DNA of 64,000 nucleotides. It comes from Paucilactobacillus vaccinostercus DSM 20634. Its GTDB lineage: Bacteria; Bacillota; Bacilli; Lactobacillales; Lactobacillaceae. The stretch is taken from NCBI RefSeq assembly GCF_001436295.1, contig NZ_AYYY01000061.1, forward strand, positions 1 through 64,000. Reading direction: 5' to 3'. This document shows positions 1 through 9,845 of the stretch, one piece after another. A program made the translations under genes and the position numbers. Below the pieces are notes generated by a model that was not told the origin of the DNA, ran no database searches, and saw nothing but the letters and a program-made list of their open reading frames with translations. Positions within the stretch are counted from its first letter, which is position 1. Every line of letters starts with the position of its first letter.

Positions 1-278
1 TCTAAATCATTATCATTAAGCCAACCATGAACATTTGATATGCCAGTAGATGGCGTTTTTAATCGTTGTTCTAGTGTTTGAATTCGTTTTTGTACTAGTT
101 CAATTGGTATTTTCACTTGGTGAAGTAAAAATAATTCGTTATTCATCCCATTCATTTCATTGTAGATGAAGCGACTAGCGTCGCTATTCCGTTTAATAAG
201 TCTTTTCTGCTCATTAGATGGAAAAATACGTAATTTTACGCCGTAGTGATAGGGAAGTTTGGCCATGGTTTTACTCAA
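1..278 (-). CDS. tnpB: TnpB-type transposon nuclease (IS200/IS605 family), 5' part only
   Basis: This is the N-terminal 92 codons of an IS200/IS605 OrfB/TnpB protein; the rest lies beyond the left edge. The protein starts MSKTMAKLPYHYGVKLRIFP and continues with the family's N-terminal helix-turn-helix region (NEQKRLIKRNSDASRFIYNE). I chose the TTG at 276-278 because GGAGG lies 9 bases upstream; an in-frame ATG at 264-266 has no such site. TnpB is the RNA-guided nuclease accessory of these elements. The RuvC-like catalytic residues are outside the window, so intactness cannot be judged. It is divergent from the decayed tnpA to its right, as in IS605. Confidence 0.8.
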   Translation of the reverse strand, partial: MSKTMAKLPYHYGVKLRIFPSNEQKRLIKRNSDASRFIYNEMNGMNNELFLLHQVKIPIELVQKRIQTLEQRLKTPSTGISNVHGWLNDNDL

Positions 279-360
279 TTAGTTTCACCTCCTCAACTAT
301 GATAAAATTATTATAGCACACAAACGAACGTAAGTTCCCCACAATATTATAATGATAACA

Positions 361-648
361 CTGAGAAAAATCGTAGATCTAAATGAGATTACAGTAGAAA
401 AAATGGAAATCATGCCCGACCATGTTCACGCGTTGATAAATTTCAACTCTTACTAATATCGTGAAAGTATTTAAAGGGACCTTTGCACACATTTTTTCGA
501 AAATCACCAAAACTAAAGCGGCAAAAATTCTGAGGGAAGGCCATCTATGGTCTCTCACAGTTACTACATGAATACCCTAGGCAACATAAGCAAAGATGTT
601 GTGAATCAATATATCCAAAATCAAAATAAAAACGCCTTACGGCGTTAA
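361..648 (+). pseudogene. Decayed IS200/IS605 Y1 transposase (tnpA remnant)
   Basis: The fragment keeps the HUH metal/nucleotide-binding motif in MPDHVHALINF (412-444), and a stop follows shortly. Further right, in another frame, the C-terminal part HSYYMNTLGNISKDVVNQYI (from about 556) still shows the region carrying the catalytic tyrosine and ends at the TAA at 646-648. The start and about the first half of the protein are missing and the middle is frame-shifted. It must be non-functional: any mobility of the neighbouring tnpB would need a TnpA supplied in trans. Confidence 0.75.
631..646. repeat. Subterminal hairpin of the IS200/IS605-type element
   Basis: A perfect 6-bp stem with a 4-nt loop (AACGCC-TTAC-GGCGTT) overlaps the tnpA stop codon. 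IS200/IS605 elements carry such subterminal palindromes as TnpA recognition hairpins. The exact element end and target site could not be fixed, but should lie between here and about 715. Confidence 0.5.
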
Positions 649-718
649 TACATGGGCATTCATCTACCTGATTAAAATCCGGAGATTTCTGCCGTATTTC
701 CTATTAAATTTCACAAAA

Positions 719-764
719 AAATAGCGTTGCGCAAGGACACTACTGTGTTCGCGCAACGCTATTT
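719..764 (-). terminator. Rho-independent terminator after mnmG
   Basis: A 13-bp perfect stem (AATAGCGTTGCGC / GCGCAACGCTATT) is followed on the minus strand by a run of T. It closes the mnmE-mnmG transcript immediately after the mnmG stop. Confidence 0.9.
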
Positions 765-767
765 TGC

Positions 768-2687
768 TTATTGGGCCGCTTTTAGCTTGGCAATTTTGCC
801 TTGTTGAATATAGACACTCAAGATCGCAATATCTGCGGGGTTAATGCCGCTAATCCGCGATGCTTGGGCAATAGTTTCCGGCCGAATCTTGTTCAGCTTT
901 TGATGGGCCTCGGTAGCTAGGCCATCAATGGCATCGTAATCGATTCGATCTGGAATCTTCTTCGCTTCCATCTTCTTCAACCGTTCAACTTTTTGTTCGG
1001 CCTTTTTGATATAGCCATCATACTTAATTTGGATCTCGACCTGTTCAATGACCCGCCGATCTAATTCGTGATCGGCTGCTGGGATAAATTGCAGCAAATC
1101 GGCGTACTTCACTTCTGGCCGCCGCAAGAATTCACTTGCGAGCACACCATCTTTTAACGGCTTTTGCCCATTTTCAGCTAAAAAGGCGTTCACAGCCTCA
1201 TTGGGCTTAATCCGAATTGATGCCAATCGTGCTTCTTCGGCTTCCACTTCATGCCGTTTGGCAAGCATTGCTTCATAACGCTCGTCGCTAATGAGACCAA
1301 TTTCATGTCCCATTTCCGTTAACCGTAGATCAGCATTATCATGACGCAAGATCAACCGGTATTCGGCCCGACTCGTTAGTAGCCGGTAAGGCTCGTTGGT
1401 GCCCTTAGTAACCAAGTCATCGACCATCACGCCAATGTAGGCATCCGAACGCTTCAGGATTAGAGGATCCTTGCCCAGAGCTCGCAACCCGGCATTAATT
1501 CCGGCTAACATGCCTTGGCCGGCTGCTTCTTCATACCCTGACGTTCCGTTAGTCTGTCCGGCCGTGTACAGGTTCTTAACCAGTTTCGTTTCCAGTGTGG
1601 GCCGTAATTGATAAGGCGCCACAACGTCGTATTCGATGGCGTAACCTGGCCGCATCATTTCTGCATTTTCAAGCCCCTTGATTGAATGAACAATCTGCTG
1701 TTGAACCTCTTCTGGTAATGACGTCGACAGCCCCTGAACATACCATTCGTCAGTGTTTCGTCCTTCAGGTTCTAGGAACAGCTGGTGGCGTGACTTATCC
1801 GCAAACCGTACGATCTTATCTTCAATCGATGGGCAATAGCGGGGACCCACACCCTTGATCGTGCCGGCAAACATCGGTGCCCGATCCAGATTATCCCTAA
1901 TTAACTTATGGGTGTCTTCGTTGGTGTAGGTCAACCAACAAGAGAGCTGATCCTTTAACAAGAGGTAGTCACTATCCGGGGTCGTAAAGCTAAAGTGGTT
2001 AGGCTCCGCATCCCCGAGTTGTTCCTCGGTTTCGGCGTAGTTAATCGTCGTTCCGTCCACCCGGGGAGGTGTTCCCGTCTTGAACCGCTTGAGTTCAAAA
2101 CCGAGCTCTTCCAAGTTACCGGATAGTTTCATGGCTGCTTTAGAGTTATTAGGACCAGATTCGTATTGCAACTCACCGATAATAATCTTGCCACGCGCCG
2201 CCGTACCAACCGTTAAGACGACCGTTTTGGCACCGTAATGTGCCCCAGTATTCGTCACGACGCCCTTGCAGACCCCGTCTTCAACGATCAAAGAATCGAC
2301 CACTCCTTGCCGTAAGGTTAAGTTCGGTTCCTTTTCAATCGTATGTTTCATTTCGGCATGGTACGCATGCTTATCAGCTTGGGCCCGCAATGCTCGGACA
2401 GCAGGACCCTTCCCCGTATTCAACATCCGCATTTGGACGTAGGTCTTATCGATATTCTTACCCATTTCACCACCGAGGGCGTCGATTTCACGCACCACGA
2501 TACCCTTAGCAGGTCCCCCAATGGAAGGGTTACATGGCATGAAGGCCACCATTTCGAGACTAATTGTGATTAACAGGGTCTTATTTCCCATTCGGGCGGC
2601 AGCAAGGGCCGCTTCACTACCGGCATGACCGGCACCAACGACGATAACGTCGTAATCTTTTCCTTTATAAGGTAAAGCTTGTTCCAT
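768..2687 (-). CDS. mnmG: tRNA uridine-5-carboxymethylaminomethyl modification enzyme MnmG (GidA)
   Basis: MnmG acts with MnmE to add carboxymethylaminomethyl groups to the wobble uridine of certain tRNAs, using FAD and a folate one-carbon donor. The 639-aa protein has the N-terminal Rossmann FAD motif [12 protein letters not shown] (about residues 16-27), the conserved [11 protein letters not shown] (about 52-62) and the helical C-terminal tRNA/MnmE-binding domain. Its length is normal for the family. It lies 60 bp downstream of mnmE on the same strand, in the classic pair next to oriC. In many Firmicutes rsmG and noc/parAB follow mnmG; here the IS remnant comes next, so those genes are displaced or lie further left. 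Confidence 0.97.
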   Translation of the reverse strand: MEQALPYKGKDYDVIVVGAGHAGSEAALAAARMGNKTLLITISLEMVAFMPCNPSIGGPAKGIVVREIDALGGEMGKNIDKTYVQMRMLNTGKGPAVRALRAQADKHAYHAEMKHTIEKEPNLTLRQGVVDSLIVEDGVCKGVVTNTGAHYGAKTVVLTVGTAARGKIIIGELQYESGPNNSKAAMKLSGNLEELGFELKRFKTGTPPRVDGTTINYAETEEQLGDAEPNHFSFTTPDSDYLLLKDQLSCWLTYTNEDTHKLIRDNLDRAPMFAGTIKGVGPRYCPSIEDKIVRFADKSRHQLFLEPEGRNTDEWYVQGLSTSLPEEVQQQIVHSIKGLENAEMMRPGYAIEYDVVAPYQLRPTLETKLVKNLYTAGQTNGTSGYEEAAGQGMLAGINAGLRALGKDPLILKRSDAYIGVMVDDLVTKGTNEPYRLLTSRAEYRLILRHDNADLRLTEMGHEIGLISDERYEAMLAKRHEVEAEEARLASIRIKPNEAVNAFLAENGQKPLKDGVLASEFLRRPEVKYADLLQFIPAADHELDRRVIEQVEIQIKYDGYIKKAEQKVERLKKMEAKKIPDRIDYDAIDGLATEAHQKLNKIRPETIAQASRISGINPADIAILSVYIQQGKIAKLKAAQ

Positions 2688-2747
2688 GATTTTTGTCTCC
2701 TAAGTTTTTAAGTTAAATCTGAACGTTGCACTGCTTGGACGAACCGC

Positions 2748-4136
2748 TTATTTCCCCAAACAGAATTGGCTAAAGAGTTGATCTAGCAACTCATCTTGAT
2801 AGCTATCACCGGTGATTTCACCGAGTAAATCCCAGCAACGGGTCATATCGATCTGGACAAGATCTACCGGCATACCGGCCGCAATTCCCATCTGCACATC
2901 GTTCAGAGCGTCACTGGCCTGATGTAACAGCCCGATGTGTCGCGCATTCGTGACCATCACGCTGTTTTGGTTACTCTCAATCCCCTCTTCAAAGAAGAGA
3001 TGGTTAATCTTGTCTGCCAGCTGGTCCATCCCCGCATTATGCACGATCGATGTTTCAATCACATGATCATCATCGACATATGTCCGGAGTTGATCGCGGT
3101 CTAATTGCATCGGTAAATCCGTTTTGTTCAACAATACAATCCGTTGGCTCGCATCAGTTTCTTGCAACAGATCCAGATCCTCTTGTTGCAACGGCTCACT
3201 ACTATTAAGAAGGAGGAGCACTAAATCGGCCGTTTCAATTGCTTGATGGCTCCGTTCAACGCCAATTTGTTCAATTTGATCGGTTGTTTTACGAATACCG
3301 GCCGTATCGATTAATTTCAGTGGGACACCGTTCACGTTCACGTATTCTTCGATCACGTCACGCGTCGTACCGGCAATGTTCGTGACAATCGCCTTATCTT
3401 CGTGTAATAAATTATTAAGCAGGCTTGATTTACCCACGTTGGGCCGGCCAATAATCGCCGTTGCCAGACCATCTCGGAGGACCTTGCCCTGCTTAGCCGT
3501 CTTAAGCAACTGATCGATTTGTTGCTTGAGTTCGGCACTTTTTTCTTTTAATAATTTGGTGGTCATCTCTTCGACCGCATCATATTCGGGATAGTCAATA
3601 TTGACTTCAACTTGAGCCAGCACGTCCAAAATATCCTGACGAAGCGCCTTAATTAATCGCGATAAATCACCATCAAGCTGATTTAAAGCCACCTTCATTG
3701 AGCGATCCGTCTTAGCCCGGATCAGGTCCATCACCGCTTCAGCCTGCGACAGATCAATGCGGCCATTCAAGAAGGCCCGTTTGGTAAATTCACCCGGTTC
3801 GGCCAACCGTGCCCCGTAGCTTAGGGCTAGTTGTAAAATTTTGTTGGTGGCCACAAGACCACCATGACAGTTGATTTCAATAATATCTTCACGCGTATAC
3901 GTTTTTGGGGCCCGCATCACGGATACCATTACTTCATCGACTTCTTTTTGCGTCGTGGGATCAATGATATGGCCGTAGTTAATCGTGTGACTCGCGACCT
4001 GGGTGAGGTCCTTACCATGGTAGATTTCACTAGCCACGGTCAGGGCGTCATCACCACTAATGCGAATAATCGAAATACCGCCTTCCCCCACCGGGGTCGA
4101 AATCGCCGCAATCGTATCAAACTCTGAATTTGCCAC
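2748..4136 (-). CDS. mnmE: tRNA modification GTPase MnmE (TrmE/ThdF)
   Basis: This GTPase partners MnmG in wobble-uridine modification of tRNA. I place the start at the GTG at 4134-4136 ([17 protein letters not shown]), preceded by AAAGGAG at good spacing. An upstream in-frame ATG would put the ribosome site inside the gene. The 462-aa protein has the N-terminal tetrahydrofolate-binding domain, a G domain inserted in the helical domain with P-loop GRPNVGKSS (about residues 228-236), DTAG and NKTD motifs, and the C-terminal FCLGK with the functional cysteine. All key motifs are intact. Confidence 0.97.
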   Translation of the reverse strand: MANSEFDTIAAISTPVGEGGISIIRISGDDALTVASEIYHGKDLTQVASHTINYGHIIDPTTQKEVDEVMVSVMRAPKTYTREDIIEINCHGGLVATNKILQLALSYGARLAEPGEFTKRAFLNGRIDLSQAEAVMDLIRAKTDRSMKVALNQLDGDLSRLIKALRQDILDVLAQVEVNIDYPEYDAVEEMTTKLLKEKSAELKQQIDQLLKTAKQGKVLRDGLATAIIGRPNVGKSSLLNNLLHEDKAIVTNIAGTTRDVIEEYVNVNGVPLKLIDTAGIRKTTDQIEQIGVERSHQAIETADLVLLLLNSSEPLQQEDLDLLQETDASQRIVLLNKTDLPMQLDRDQLRTYVDDDHVIETSIVHNAGMDQLADKINHLFFEEGIESNQNSVMVTNARHIGLLHQASDALNDVQMGIAAGMPVDLVQIDMTRCWDLLGEITGDSYQDELLDQLFSQFCLGK

Positions 4137-4316
4137 GTTAGCTCTCCTTTCAAAATACATACACCAAATAAAAAAAGCGCCACTCCACGCCTGCCAAAAA
4201 AGCCAGCGTGGTCAAAGCACTTTCACTACTTTACCCGTATTAACATTTAAACGTCCATTATTTTAGAAAACTTTGGCAAGATTGTCAATCATTATTGTCT
4301 CCCGCCATGATATTCA

Positions 4317-5141
4317 CTAGCTCAATTCGCTGGCCGGGGCAACAACAACACTCCGCCGTGGGTCGCGACCGTGCGAATAAGTCCGCACAAATTTATTTTC
4401 TGCTAAAATTTGGTGCACCTGCTTCCGTTCATTGGCCGGCATCGGATCTAAGTAAACCGCCGTGCCACTCGCAATGACTTCCGTGGCCGCCTTTTTCGCT
4501 ACCCCGATCAGCACTGTTTCCCGCTTTTTACGGTAATCATTAGTGTCCAGCACGACGGTGACCTTTGCAACACCGTGTAGGTTCATAAAGGTCTGTCCCA
4601 TCGATTGTAACGCGTTAATGGTCATACCATGACGGCCAATCACCTTGGCCGGCTGGTCCGTTGCTAACTCAATCGTTACCGTTCGGCGATCCACCGTTAC
4701 GGTCGTTTCAACTGGTAACTGCATACCATCTAAAATATCACCCAAGTAATACCCCGCCATTTCGGCCACCTGGTTTAGTTTTTGCTGGTTCGCCACTTCA
4801 CGACGGTGAATTTCGGCCGGACTAATTTGCTGATCGTCGGTCGCTTCTTCACTTTCGTCTTCGGTCGGTGCTTCTTCCACGCCGCCAAATCCTTCCGTGG
4901 CCTCTTTTTGGTGCTGCTGCACATTGACCTCTTCAGCAAGGTCCGGATGAAGGAGTGCCCCACCCGTATGTTGGGGTAAAATCGCCTTCACTTCGACTTG
5001 CGCTTCTCGCCGATGCAAGCCTAAGAATCCCTTCTTAGGCGACTCAATCAAGTTAATTTCAACTTCGTGTCGGCTTAATTTAAGGGTGCGCAACCCATTT
5101 TGAATCGCCTCGGCAACTGTTTTACCTGTAAAAATCGCCAT
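4317..5141 (-). CDS. jag: RNA-binding cell-elongation regulator Jag/KhpB/EloR
   Basis: This cytoplasmic RNA-binding protein works with KhpA and influences cell elongation and division in streptococci and lactobacilli. The 274-aa protein has the Jag N-terminal domain (1 to about 52, MAIFTGKTVAEAIQNGLRTL), an acidic linker rich in E, D and Q (about 70-110), a KH domain with the helix-loop VIGRHGMTINALQ (about 167-179), and a C-terminal R3H domain (about 210-274). A GAGGAGGT ribosome site precedes the ATG. It lies downstream of yidC, the usual neighbour. The linker carries the threonine-phosphorylation region in other species; I did not identify a specific site. Confidence 0.93.
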   Translation of the reverse strand: MAIFTGKTVAEAIQNGLRTLKLSRHEVEINLIESPKKGFLGLHRREAQVEVKAILPQHTGGALLHPDLAEEVNVQQHQKEATEGFGGVEEAPTEDESEEATDDQQISPAEIHRREVANQQKLNQVAEMAGYYLGDILDGMQLPVETTVTVDRRTVTIELATDQPAKVIGRHGMTINALQSMGQTFMNLHGVAKVTVVLDTNDYRKKRETVLIGVAKKAATEVIASGTAVYLDPMPANERKQVHQILAENKFVRTYSHGRDPRRSVVVAPASELS

Positions 5142-5275
5142 TTCGCGACCTCCTCATGTTCTTATCGTCAACGATTATACCATACATGGACATGAAACCT
5201 GGCACAACGTTTCTGGCCATCCGATCGTATAAAAAAAGGCCCCGCCTCACGACGATGACCTTAATCAAGTTCAGC

Positions 5276-6109
5276 TTATTTTCGACGACCCTTTACGGCC
5301 CGCCGCTTGGCTTTTTCTAGTTTCTTACGCTTGGCTTTTTCAGCGGCTTCCTTCTCAGCCCGTTCGCGATTAATCTTGAATGGGTTTTGAATAGCGAGTG
5401 TTTGACCAGCTTGGAAGACGTTCGTCACCACCCAGTAAAGGGAGATGGCTGACGAAATATTCATTGCCATGAAGAAAATAAAGATTGGCATTAACCATGT
5501 CATACTGGTCGTCATCGCGTTTTTCTCTGGCATTGAGGCCATTGATAACCACGAGCTAACAAACGTAAACAGTGCCGCAAGGAGTGGCAAAATGAAGTAT
5601 GGATCTCGGTGACCCAACTGTAACCACATAAACGACCCAGCCCGCAAAACATCCGTCCGCCAGATTGCTTGATACAGCGCATAGATGACTGGCAATTGAA
5701 CAATCATTGGTAACATGGATGCGAATGGGTTTACGCCCGCTTCAGCATACAGCTTCTTTTGTTCAGCCTGCATCTTCTGAACGGTTTCCATATCCTTAGA
5801 AGAATACTTCTTTTGTAGTGCCTTCAGTTTAGGTTGCAGTTCCTGCGTCTTACGCATTGATTTCGTTTGGTAAATCATCAACGGCAGGATAATGATCCGG
5901 ATGATGATCGTGAAGATGATGATCCCCATGCCATAACCGCCGAAGCTGTTTGACAACCAAATGATGGCCCGTGAGAAGTTGTAAACAATCCAATGATCCC
6001 ACAAACCAGTGCTGTGACTATTAATGGGCTTATTCGAGCACGCTGCCAAAAATAGCCCTAGTGACAAAACACTTGCCAACGTCAGGTACTTTTTGATGTG
6101 TTTTTTCAA
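5276..6109 (-). CDS. yidC: Membrane protein insertase YidC (Oxa1/SpoIIIJ family), lipoprotein
   Basis: This insertase inserts and folds membrane proteins, alone or with SecYEG. The 277-aa protein has a lipoprotein signal with lipobox LAAC (lipidated Cys24), then the YidC core. The first core helix is around FGGYGMGIIIFTIIIRIIILP and carries the hydrophilic-groove arginine. A cytoplasmic coiled loop (about 80-120) and further helices follow, with a basic C-terminal tail (KRKKLEKAKRRAVKGRRK). The tail fits ribosome binding. It starts 3 bp after the rnpA stop, so the two are translationally close. The size matches the short Gram-positive YidC type. Confidence 0.95.
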   Translation of the reverse strand: MKKHIKKYLTLASVLSLGLFLAACSNKPINSHSTGLWDHWIVYNFSRAIIWLSNSFGGYGMGIIIFTIIIRIIILPLMIYQTKSMRKTQELQPKLKALQKKYSSKDMETVQKMQAEQKKLYAEAGVNPFASMLPMIVQLPVIYALYQAIWRTDVLRAGSFMWLQLGHRDPYFILPLLAALFTFVSSWLSMASMPEKNAMTTSMTWLMPIFIFFMAMNISSAISLYWVVTNVFQAGQTLAIQNPFKINRERAEKEAAEKAKRKKLEKAKRRAVKGRRK

Positions 6110-6112
6110 GCC

Positions 6113-6469
6113 TTATTCCTCACTTTGTTTTTCGTCTAAGAGTTGAGCCAGTTTTAATGCATGCATTAAATGCTTTTTAGTCTCGACCATACTCATCTGA
6201 TCAGCGGCTGGGCGAGCAATCACCAAGAAATCACAATCGGCTTTCAATTGGGGCTTTACTTCCAGCAACGTTTGCCGAATCCGCCGTTTAACCCAGTTGC
6301 GATGAACCGCATTACCAATTTTCTTGCCGACTGAGATCCCAACACGAAAATGCTTTTGTCCCGGTTTCTCCATTGTATAGATGATGAATTTACGGTTAGC
6401 AACCGAGTTATGGGTCTCAAATACGCGCTGAAACTCGCTTTCCTTTTTCACCCGATACGATTTTCTCAT
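6113..6469 (-). CDS. rnpA: Ribonuclease P protein component
   Basis: This is the protein subunit of RNase P, which matures tRNA 5' ends together with RnpB RNA. I chose the ATG at 6467-6469 ([17 protein letters not shown]); upstream in-frame codons run back into the rpmH terminator and have no ribosome site. The 118-aa protein holds the signature RNR-type helix in [17 protein letters not shown]. It follows rpmH, and a terminator-like hairpin lies in between, so its expression probably depends on partial readthrough. Confidence 0.95.
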   Translation of the reverse strand: MRKSYRVKKESEFQRVFETHNSVANRKFIIYTMEKPGQKHFRVGISVGKKIGNAVHRNWVKRRIRQTLLEVKPQLKADCDFLVIARPAADQMSMVETKKHLMHALKLAQLLDEKQSEE

Positions 6470-6499
6470 AATTAATTTTCTCCAAAACTTTTCAGAAAA

Positions 6500-6525
6500 A
6501 AAGACCACTATAGTCTAGTGGCCTT
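6500..6525 (-). terminator. Terminator or attenuator hairpin between rpmH and rnpA
   Basis: The stem CCACTA/TAGTGG, extended on the outside past one mismatch, is followed by seven Ts on the minus strand (6494-6502). It sits 3-5 bp after the rpmH stop and just upstream of the rnpA ribosome site. It probably reduces rnpA-yidC-jag transcription relative to the abundant L34. Confidence 0.75.
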
Positions 6526-6526
6526 T

Positions 6527-6661
6527 TTATGCAGATAATACTTTTCTGCCTTTTGAACGTCTACGTGCTAATACTTTACGGCCGTTACTTGTACTCATGC
6601 GTTTACGGAAACCGTGAACACGTGAACGATGCCGTTTCTTTGGTTGAAATGTGCGCTTCAT
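6527..6661 (-). CDS. rpmH: 50S ribosomal protein L34
   Basis: This 44-residue very basic protein starts [20 protein letters not shown] and ends [12 protein letters not shown], the complete L34 family sequence. It has a strong AGGAGGT ribosome site upstream. It is the first gene of the minus-strand operon leading away from oriC. Confidence 0.97.
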   Translation of the reverse strand: MKRTFQPKKRHRSRVHGFRKRMSTSNGRKVLARRRSKGRKVLSA

Positions 6662-6696
6662 ATATATAGCACCTCCTATTTAGCAATTGATTTATT

Positions 6697-6725
6697 TTTA
6701 TAGTCGAAAAGTCCGTTCTTTCCAA
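6697..6725 (-). promoter_or_regulatory. Sigma-A-type promoter of rpmH
   Basis: On the minus strand TTGGAA (6725-6720) and TATAAA (6702-6697) are spaced by 17 bp, about 35 bp before the rpmH start codon. The position and spacing fit a housekeeping promoter. Confidence 0.65.
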
Positions 6726-6757
6726 ACAATACCTATCGATTTTAGCACACTCATTCC

Positions 6758-7105
6758 TAATAATAAAGGATAAAAAATAAATAAAATTTTTTTAGTTATC
6801 CACAATTTAGCCAAATAATCCACAGCGTTGTTTTTGCACAGCTTTGTCTCAAATTCTTTCCACAGGTATTTTCCGCGTTTTTGCACATGTAAACACCCTG
6901 TTAATAAAGTTATCCACAGGCATTTTATTTGCTGTGAATAACTCTCTTAAGTCCCGCTATTATCACATTGGTTTCGAACACCTTTTTGTGGAAAACTCTA
7001 TTCTAGTCCAGTCCGTCTTTGTTTTACACATCCCTGTGGATTATTTCCACACAGCGTTGTGCAATTTGTTATTTCTTTTTTTAACACCCTGTGGAAAACT
7101 CCTTG
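6758..7105. other. oriC, upstream part: AT-rich block and DnaA boxes between rpmH and dnaA
   Basis: This stretch without genes holds perfect DnaA boxes TTATCCACA at 6796-6804 and 6910-6918 and TGTGAATAA (reverse TTATTCACA) at 6933-6941. One-mismatch boxes lie at 6816-6824 and 7035-7043 (reverse), with weaker TGTGGAAAA-type copies near 6986 and 7090. An A/T-only tract at about 6758-6795 flanks the first box. The boxes, the position between divergent rpmH and dnaA, and the strand switch of the genes here mark the origin. Confidence 0.88.
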
Positions 7106-7155
7106 TCAACATGCTAAACTAACTAAAGTATTTCTTTAAATTAGGAGGAGTCACT

Positions 7156-8475
7156 GTGAATGATCTAGAAGCACTTTGGCAAATGATCAAAAAATCCTTC
7201 AAAACGGAAGCATCGCCCGTCACCTACTCAACCCTGATTGAGCCGGCTAAGGCTATCTCGCTAGCCAATAACCAAATGACTATCGAACTCCCCACCCGTT
7301 TTCACAAGGACTACTGGAATGATTCGCTTGCAGATAAGTTTCGCTTGTACGCTTATGAGGCCACTTCGACGAAAATTGAACCTCACTTTATCGTTGAATC
7401 GGAAGAACCGGCCGAACAGCCCCAAGCAACTGTCGTTAAGCCATCGTTCAAGGTCAACACTGCCCTTAATCCGCGTTACACCTTCGATACCTTTGTGATT
7501 GGTAAGGGTAATCAAATGGCTCACGCGGCTGCTTTAGTGGTTTCAGAAGAACCCGGCAATATGTACAACCCGCTCTTCTTCTATGGGGGCGTGGGACTTG
7601 GGAAGACCCACTTGATGCACGCCATTGGCAATAAAATGATGGCTACCAACCCCGAAACCCGTGTTAAATACGTCACCAGCGAGGCATTCACGAACGACTT
7701 CATTAATGCCATTCAAACCGGGACGCAGGAACAATTTCGACAAGAATACCGTAATCTCGACCTCTTATTAGTCGACGATATTCAATTCTTCGCGGATAAG
7801 GAAGGAACGCAGGAAGAATTCTTCCATACTTTCAACGCCTTATATGAAGAAAACAAGCAAATCGTGCTCACTTCCGACCGTTTGCCAAACGAAATCCCTA
7901 AGCTGCAGGATCGCTTGGTGTCCCGGTTTAAGTGGGGGTTGTCCGTCGATATTACGCCTCCCGACTTAGAAACCCGGATTGCGATCTTGAGAAGCAAGGC
8001 GCAGGCTGACCACATCGACATCCCCAACGACACCCTGACCTACATCGCTGGCCAAATCGACTCCAACGTCCGTGAATTAGAGGGCGCGCTTTCCCGTGTT
8101 CAGGCTTATGCCCACCTCAGTAAAGCCATGATCACAACCAGCTTGGCCTCCGACGCCTTGAAGGGCTTAAAGCTGTCTGGCTCAACGGTTTTGACAATCG
8201 CCCTCATTCAAGAAAAGGTTGCCAGCTACTACCACATTTCGCAAGCGGATCTGAAAGGAAAGAAGCGGGTCAAGCAAATCGTCGTTCCCCGGCAAATTGC
8301 GATGTATCTGTCACGAGAGCTCACGGATAATTCGCTCCCTAAAATTGGGGCCGAGTTTGGTGGGAAAGATCATACGACCGTGTTACATTCCATCGACAAA
8401 ATCGAAGAAGCCCTGCAAACCGATCAAAGTTTGCAAGAAGATGTGCAAAACCTTAAAATGGAACTGAAACCTTAG
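7156..8475 (+). CDS. dnaA: Chromosomal replication initiator DnaA
   Basis: DnaA binds the DnaA boxes and melts the origin. The GTG start (GTGAATGATCTAGAA) has the strong site AGGAGGAG. In the 439-aa protein, domain I is N-terminal, linker II is short, and AAA+ domain III has Walker [10 protein letters not shown] (about 144-152) and Walker B LLVDDIQF (about 204-211). Domain IV carries the DNA-binding signature [12 protein letters not shown] (about 402-413). DnaA boxes lie on both sides of the gene, which allows autoregulation. Length and motifs are typical. Confidence 0.98.
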   Translation: MNDLEALWQMIKKSFKTEASPVTYSTLIEPAKAISLANNQMTIELPTRFHKDYWNDSLADKFRLYAYEATSTKIEPHFIVESEEPAEQPQATVVKPSFKVNTALNPRYTFDTFVIGKGNQMAHAAALVVSEEPGNMYNPLFFYGGVGLGKTHLMHAIGNKMMATNPETRVKYVTSEAFTNDFINAIQTGTQEQFRQEYRNLDLLLVDDIQFFADKEGTQEEFFHTFNALYEENKQIVLTSDRLPNEIPKLQDRLVSRFKWGLSVDITPPDLETRIAILRSKAQADHIDIPNDTLTYIAGQIDSNVRELEGALSRVQAYAHLSKAMITTSLASDALKGLKLSGSTVLTIALIQEKVASYYHISQADLKGKKRVKQIVVPRQIAMYLSRELTDNSLPKIGAEFGGKDHTTVLHSIDKIEEALQTDQSLQEDVQNLKMELKP

Positions 8476-8477
8476 CT

Positions 8478-8625
8478 TGTGGAAAACACAGGAATGAATT
8501 GGGCAGTTATCCACAAGATATCCACAGGTGGAAAACTAACTGGTCATTACGTTCACCGTCCTTTTCAACATTATCCACAGGCCCTACTACTACGACTTTC
8601 TTTTTAATTAATAATATATAAATCC
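8478..8625. other. oriC, downstream part: DnaA boxes and AT-rich unwinding region between dnaA and dnaN
   Basis: Perfect TTATCCACA boxes lie at 8507-8515 and 8571-8579. A one-mismatch box (ATATCCACA) is at 8518-8526 and TGTGGAAAA at 8479-8487. These are followed by the A/T-rich tract at about 8597-8624, a good candidate for the DNA unwinding element. With the part upstream of dnaA this gives a bipartite oriC of the Bacillus type. Confidence 0.85.
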
Positions 8626-8642
8626 CGTTAGGAGCTTATCAG

Positions 8643-9782
8643 ATGAAATTTACAATTAATCGTTCTGCGTTTACCGCAAAATTAAATGATGTGCTACGTG
8701 CTATTTCTTCCAAAACCACGATTCCCATTTTGACTGGTCTTAAGATGGTTGTCTCACCACAGGATGTTACCTTGACGGGGAGCGATGCTGACATCACCAT
8801 CCAAACCGTTATGACGACCGAAGATGATGCCTTTGGCCTGACCGTTGATCAAGCCGGTTCAATTGTTCTACCAGCGCGATTCTTCAGTGAAATTGTGAAG
8901 AAACTACCTGATCAACAGGTAACGATTGAAGTTAGCGATGGTTTTCAGGCTCAAATCACATCTGGCTCAGCCTCATTTACTATTAATGGGCAGGATGCTG
9001 AAAATTATCCGCGATTACCAGAAATCGAAACAACCGACACCGTGAAACTAGCGGGCGACTTGTTTAAAGAAATCATTGGGCAAACCGTCATTGCTGTTTC
9101 CAATCAAGAAAGTCGACCAATTTTGACTGGGGTGCACTTCGTTTTAGAGGGCACGCAATTAATGGCCGTCGCCACGGATAGTCACCGATTGGCGCAGCGT
9201 AAGGTGCAACTCCCCGAGGCGATTGCTCAACGCTATGATGTGATTATTCCCGGAAAGAGCTTAACGGAACTGTCACGAATGATTAGCGACGGCAGTGAAA
9301 CCGTGGAATTACGAATTGCTGAAAACCAAGTACTCTTTATTCTCGGCGAAACTTGGTTCTACTCTCGTTTGCTGGAAGGAAACTACCCTGAAACTAGTCG
9401 TTTGATCCCAGAATCATCCGAAACAACCGTTGAATTGAACGCGTCGAGTTTCTTAGCTTCAATCGAACGGGCCTCGTTGCTCTCTCACGAAAGTCGCAAC
9501 AACGTGGTTAAATTGACCCTCGGACCAGATGCTAACTTGGCAAAGATTAGCGGTAATTCGCCAGACGTCGGAAATGTTGAAGAAGACATTCAGGCTTCTA
9601 GTCTGGAAGGTGCGGGTCTTGAAATCTCGTTTAATCCCGATTACATGAAGGACGCGCTGCGGTCATTTGGCCAAAGTGAAATCAAAATTGCCTTTACGTC
9701 GGCACTGCGACCATTTACACTGGTTCCAACAGAAGACGAAGATAATTTCATCCAACTGATTACACCCGTTAGAACCTACTAG
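8643..9782 (+). CDS. dnaN: DNA polymerase III beta subunit (sliding clamp)
   Basis: This ring-shaped processivity clamp tethers polymerase, ligase and repair proteins to DNA. The 379-aa protein starts MKFTINRSAFTAKLNDVLRA and has three tandem clamp domains, with the conserved ATDSHRLA of the middle domain (about 178-185) and a C-terminal IQLITPVRTY that corresponds to the family's terminal strand. It lies directly downstream of the second oriC half and is followed by a strong terminator, so it ends the dnaA-dnaN unit. Confidence 0.98.
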   Translation: MKFTINRSAFTAKLNDVLRAISSKTTIPILTGLKMVVSPQDVTLTGSDADITIQTVMTTEDDAFGLTVDQAGSIVLPARFFSEIVKKLPDQQVTIEVSDGFQAQITSGSASFTINGQDAENYPRLPEIETTDTVKLAGDLFKEIIGQTVIAVSNQESRPILTGVHFVLEGTQLMAVATDSHRLAQRKVQLPEAIAQRYDVIIPGKSLTELSRMISDGSETVELRIAENQVLFILGETWFYSRLLEGNYPETSRLIPESSETTVELNASSFLASIERASLLSHESRNNVVKLTLGPDANLAKISGNSPDVGNVEEDIQASSLEGAGLEISFNPDYMKDALRSFGQSEIKIAFTSALRPFTLVPTEDEDNFIQLITPVRTY

Positions 9783-9800
9783 TCAGAAATAACGGCAACT

Positions 9801-9845
9801 CAAAATAAACGTTCCCACGCTATGTGGTGAACGTTTATTTTTTTG
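9801..9845 (+). terminator. Rho-independent terminator after dnaN
   Basis: A long perfect hairpin (AAATAAACGTTC-CCAC / GTGG-TGAACGTTTATTT) is followed by a run of T. Confidence 0.92.

Noticed and set aside
5231-5270. G/C-rich stretch with a T tract after yidC as a terminator
   Set aside because: The possible stem has several mismatches; I could not draw a stable hairpin with confidence.
6844-7122. Plus-strand open frame of 92 codons between rpmH and dnaA
   Set aside because: It runs through the DnaA boxes of oriC, which produce the open frame by their composition; no ribosome site.
7261-7524. Antisense open frame inside dnaA, with similar frames inside gyrA, htrA, walK and others
   Set aside because: These mirror well-supported genes on the other strand and have no ribosome sites.
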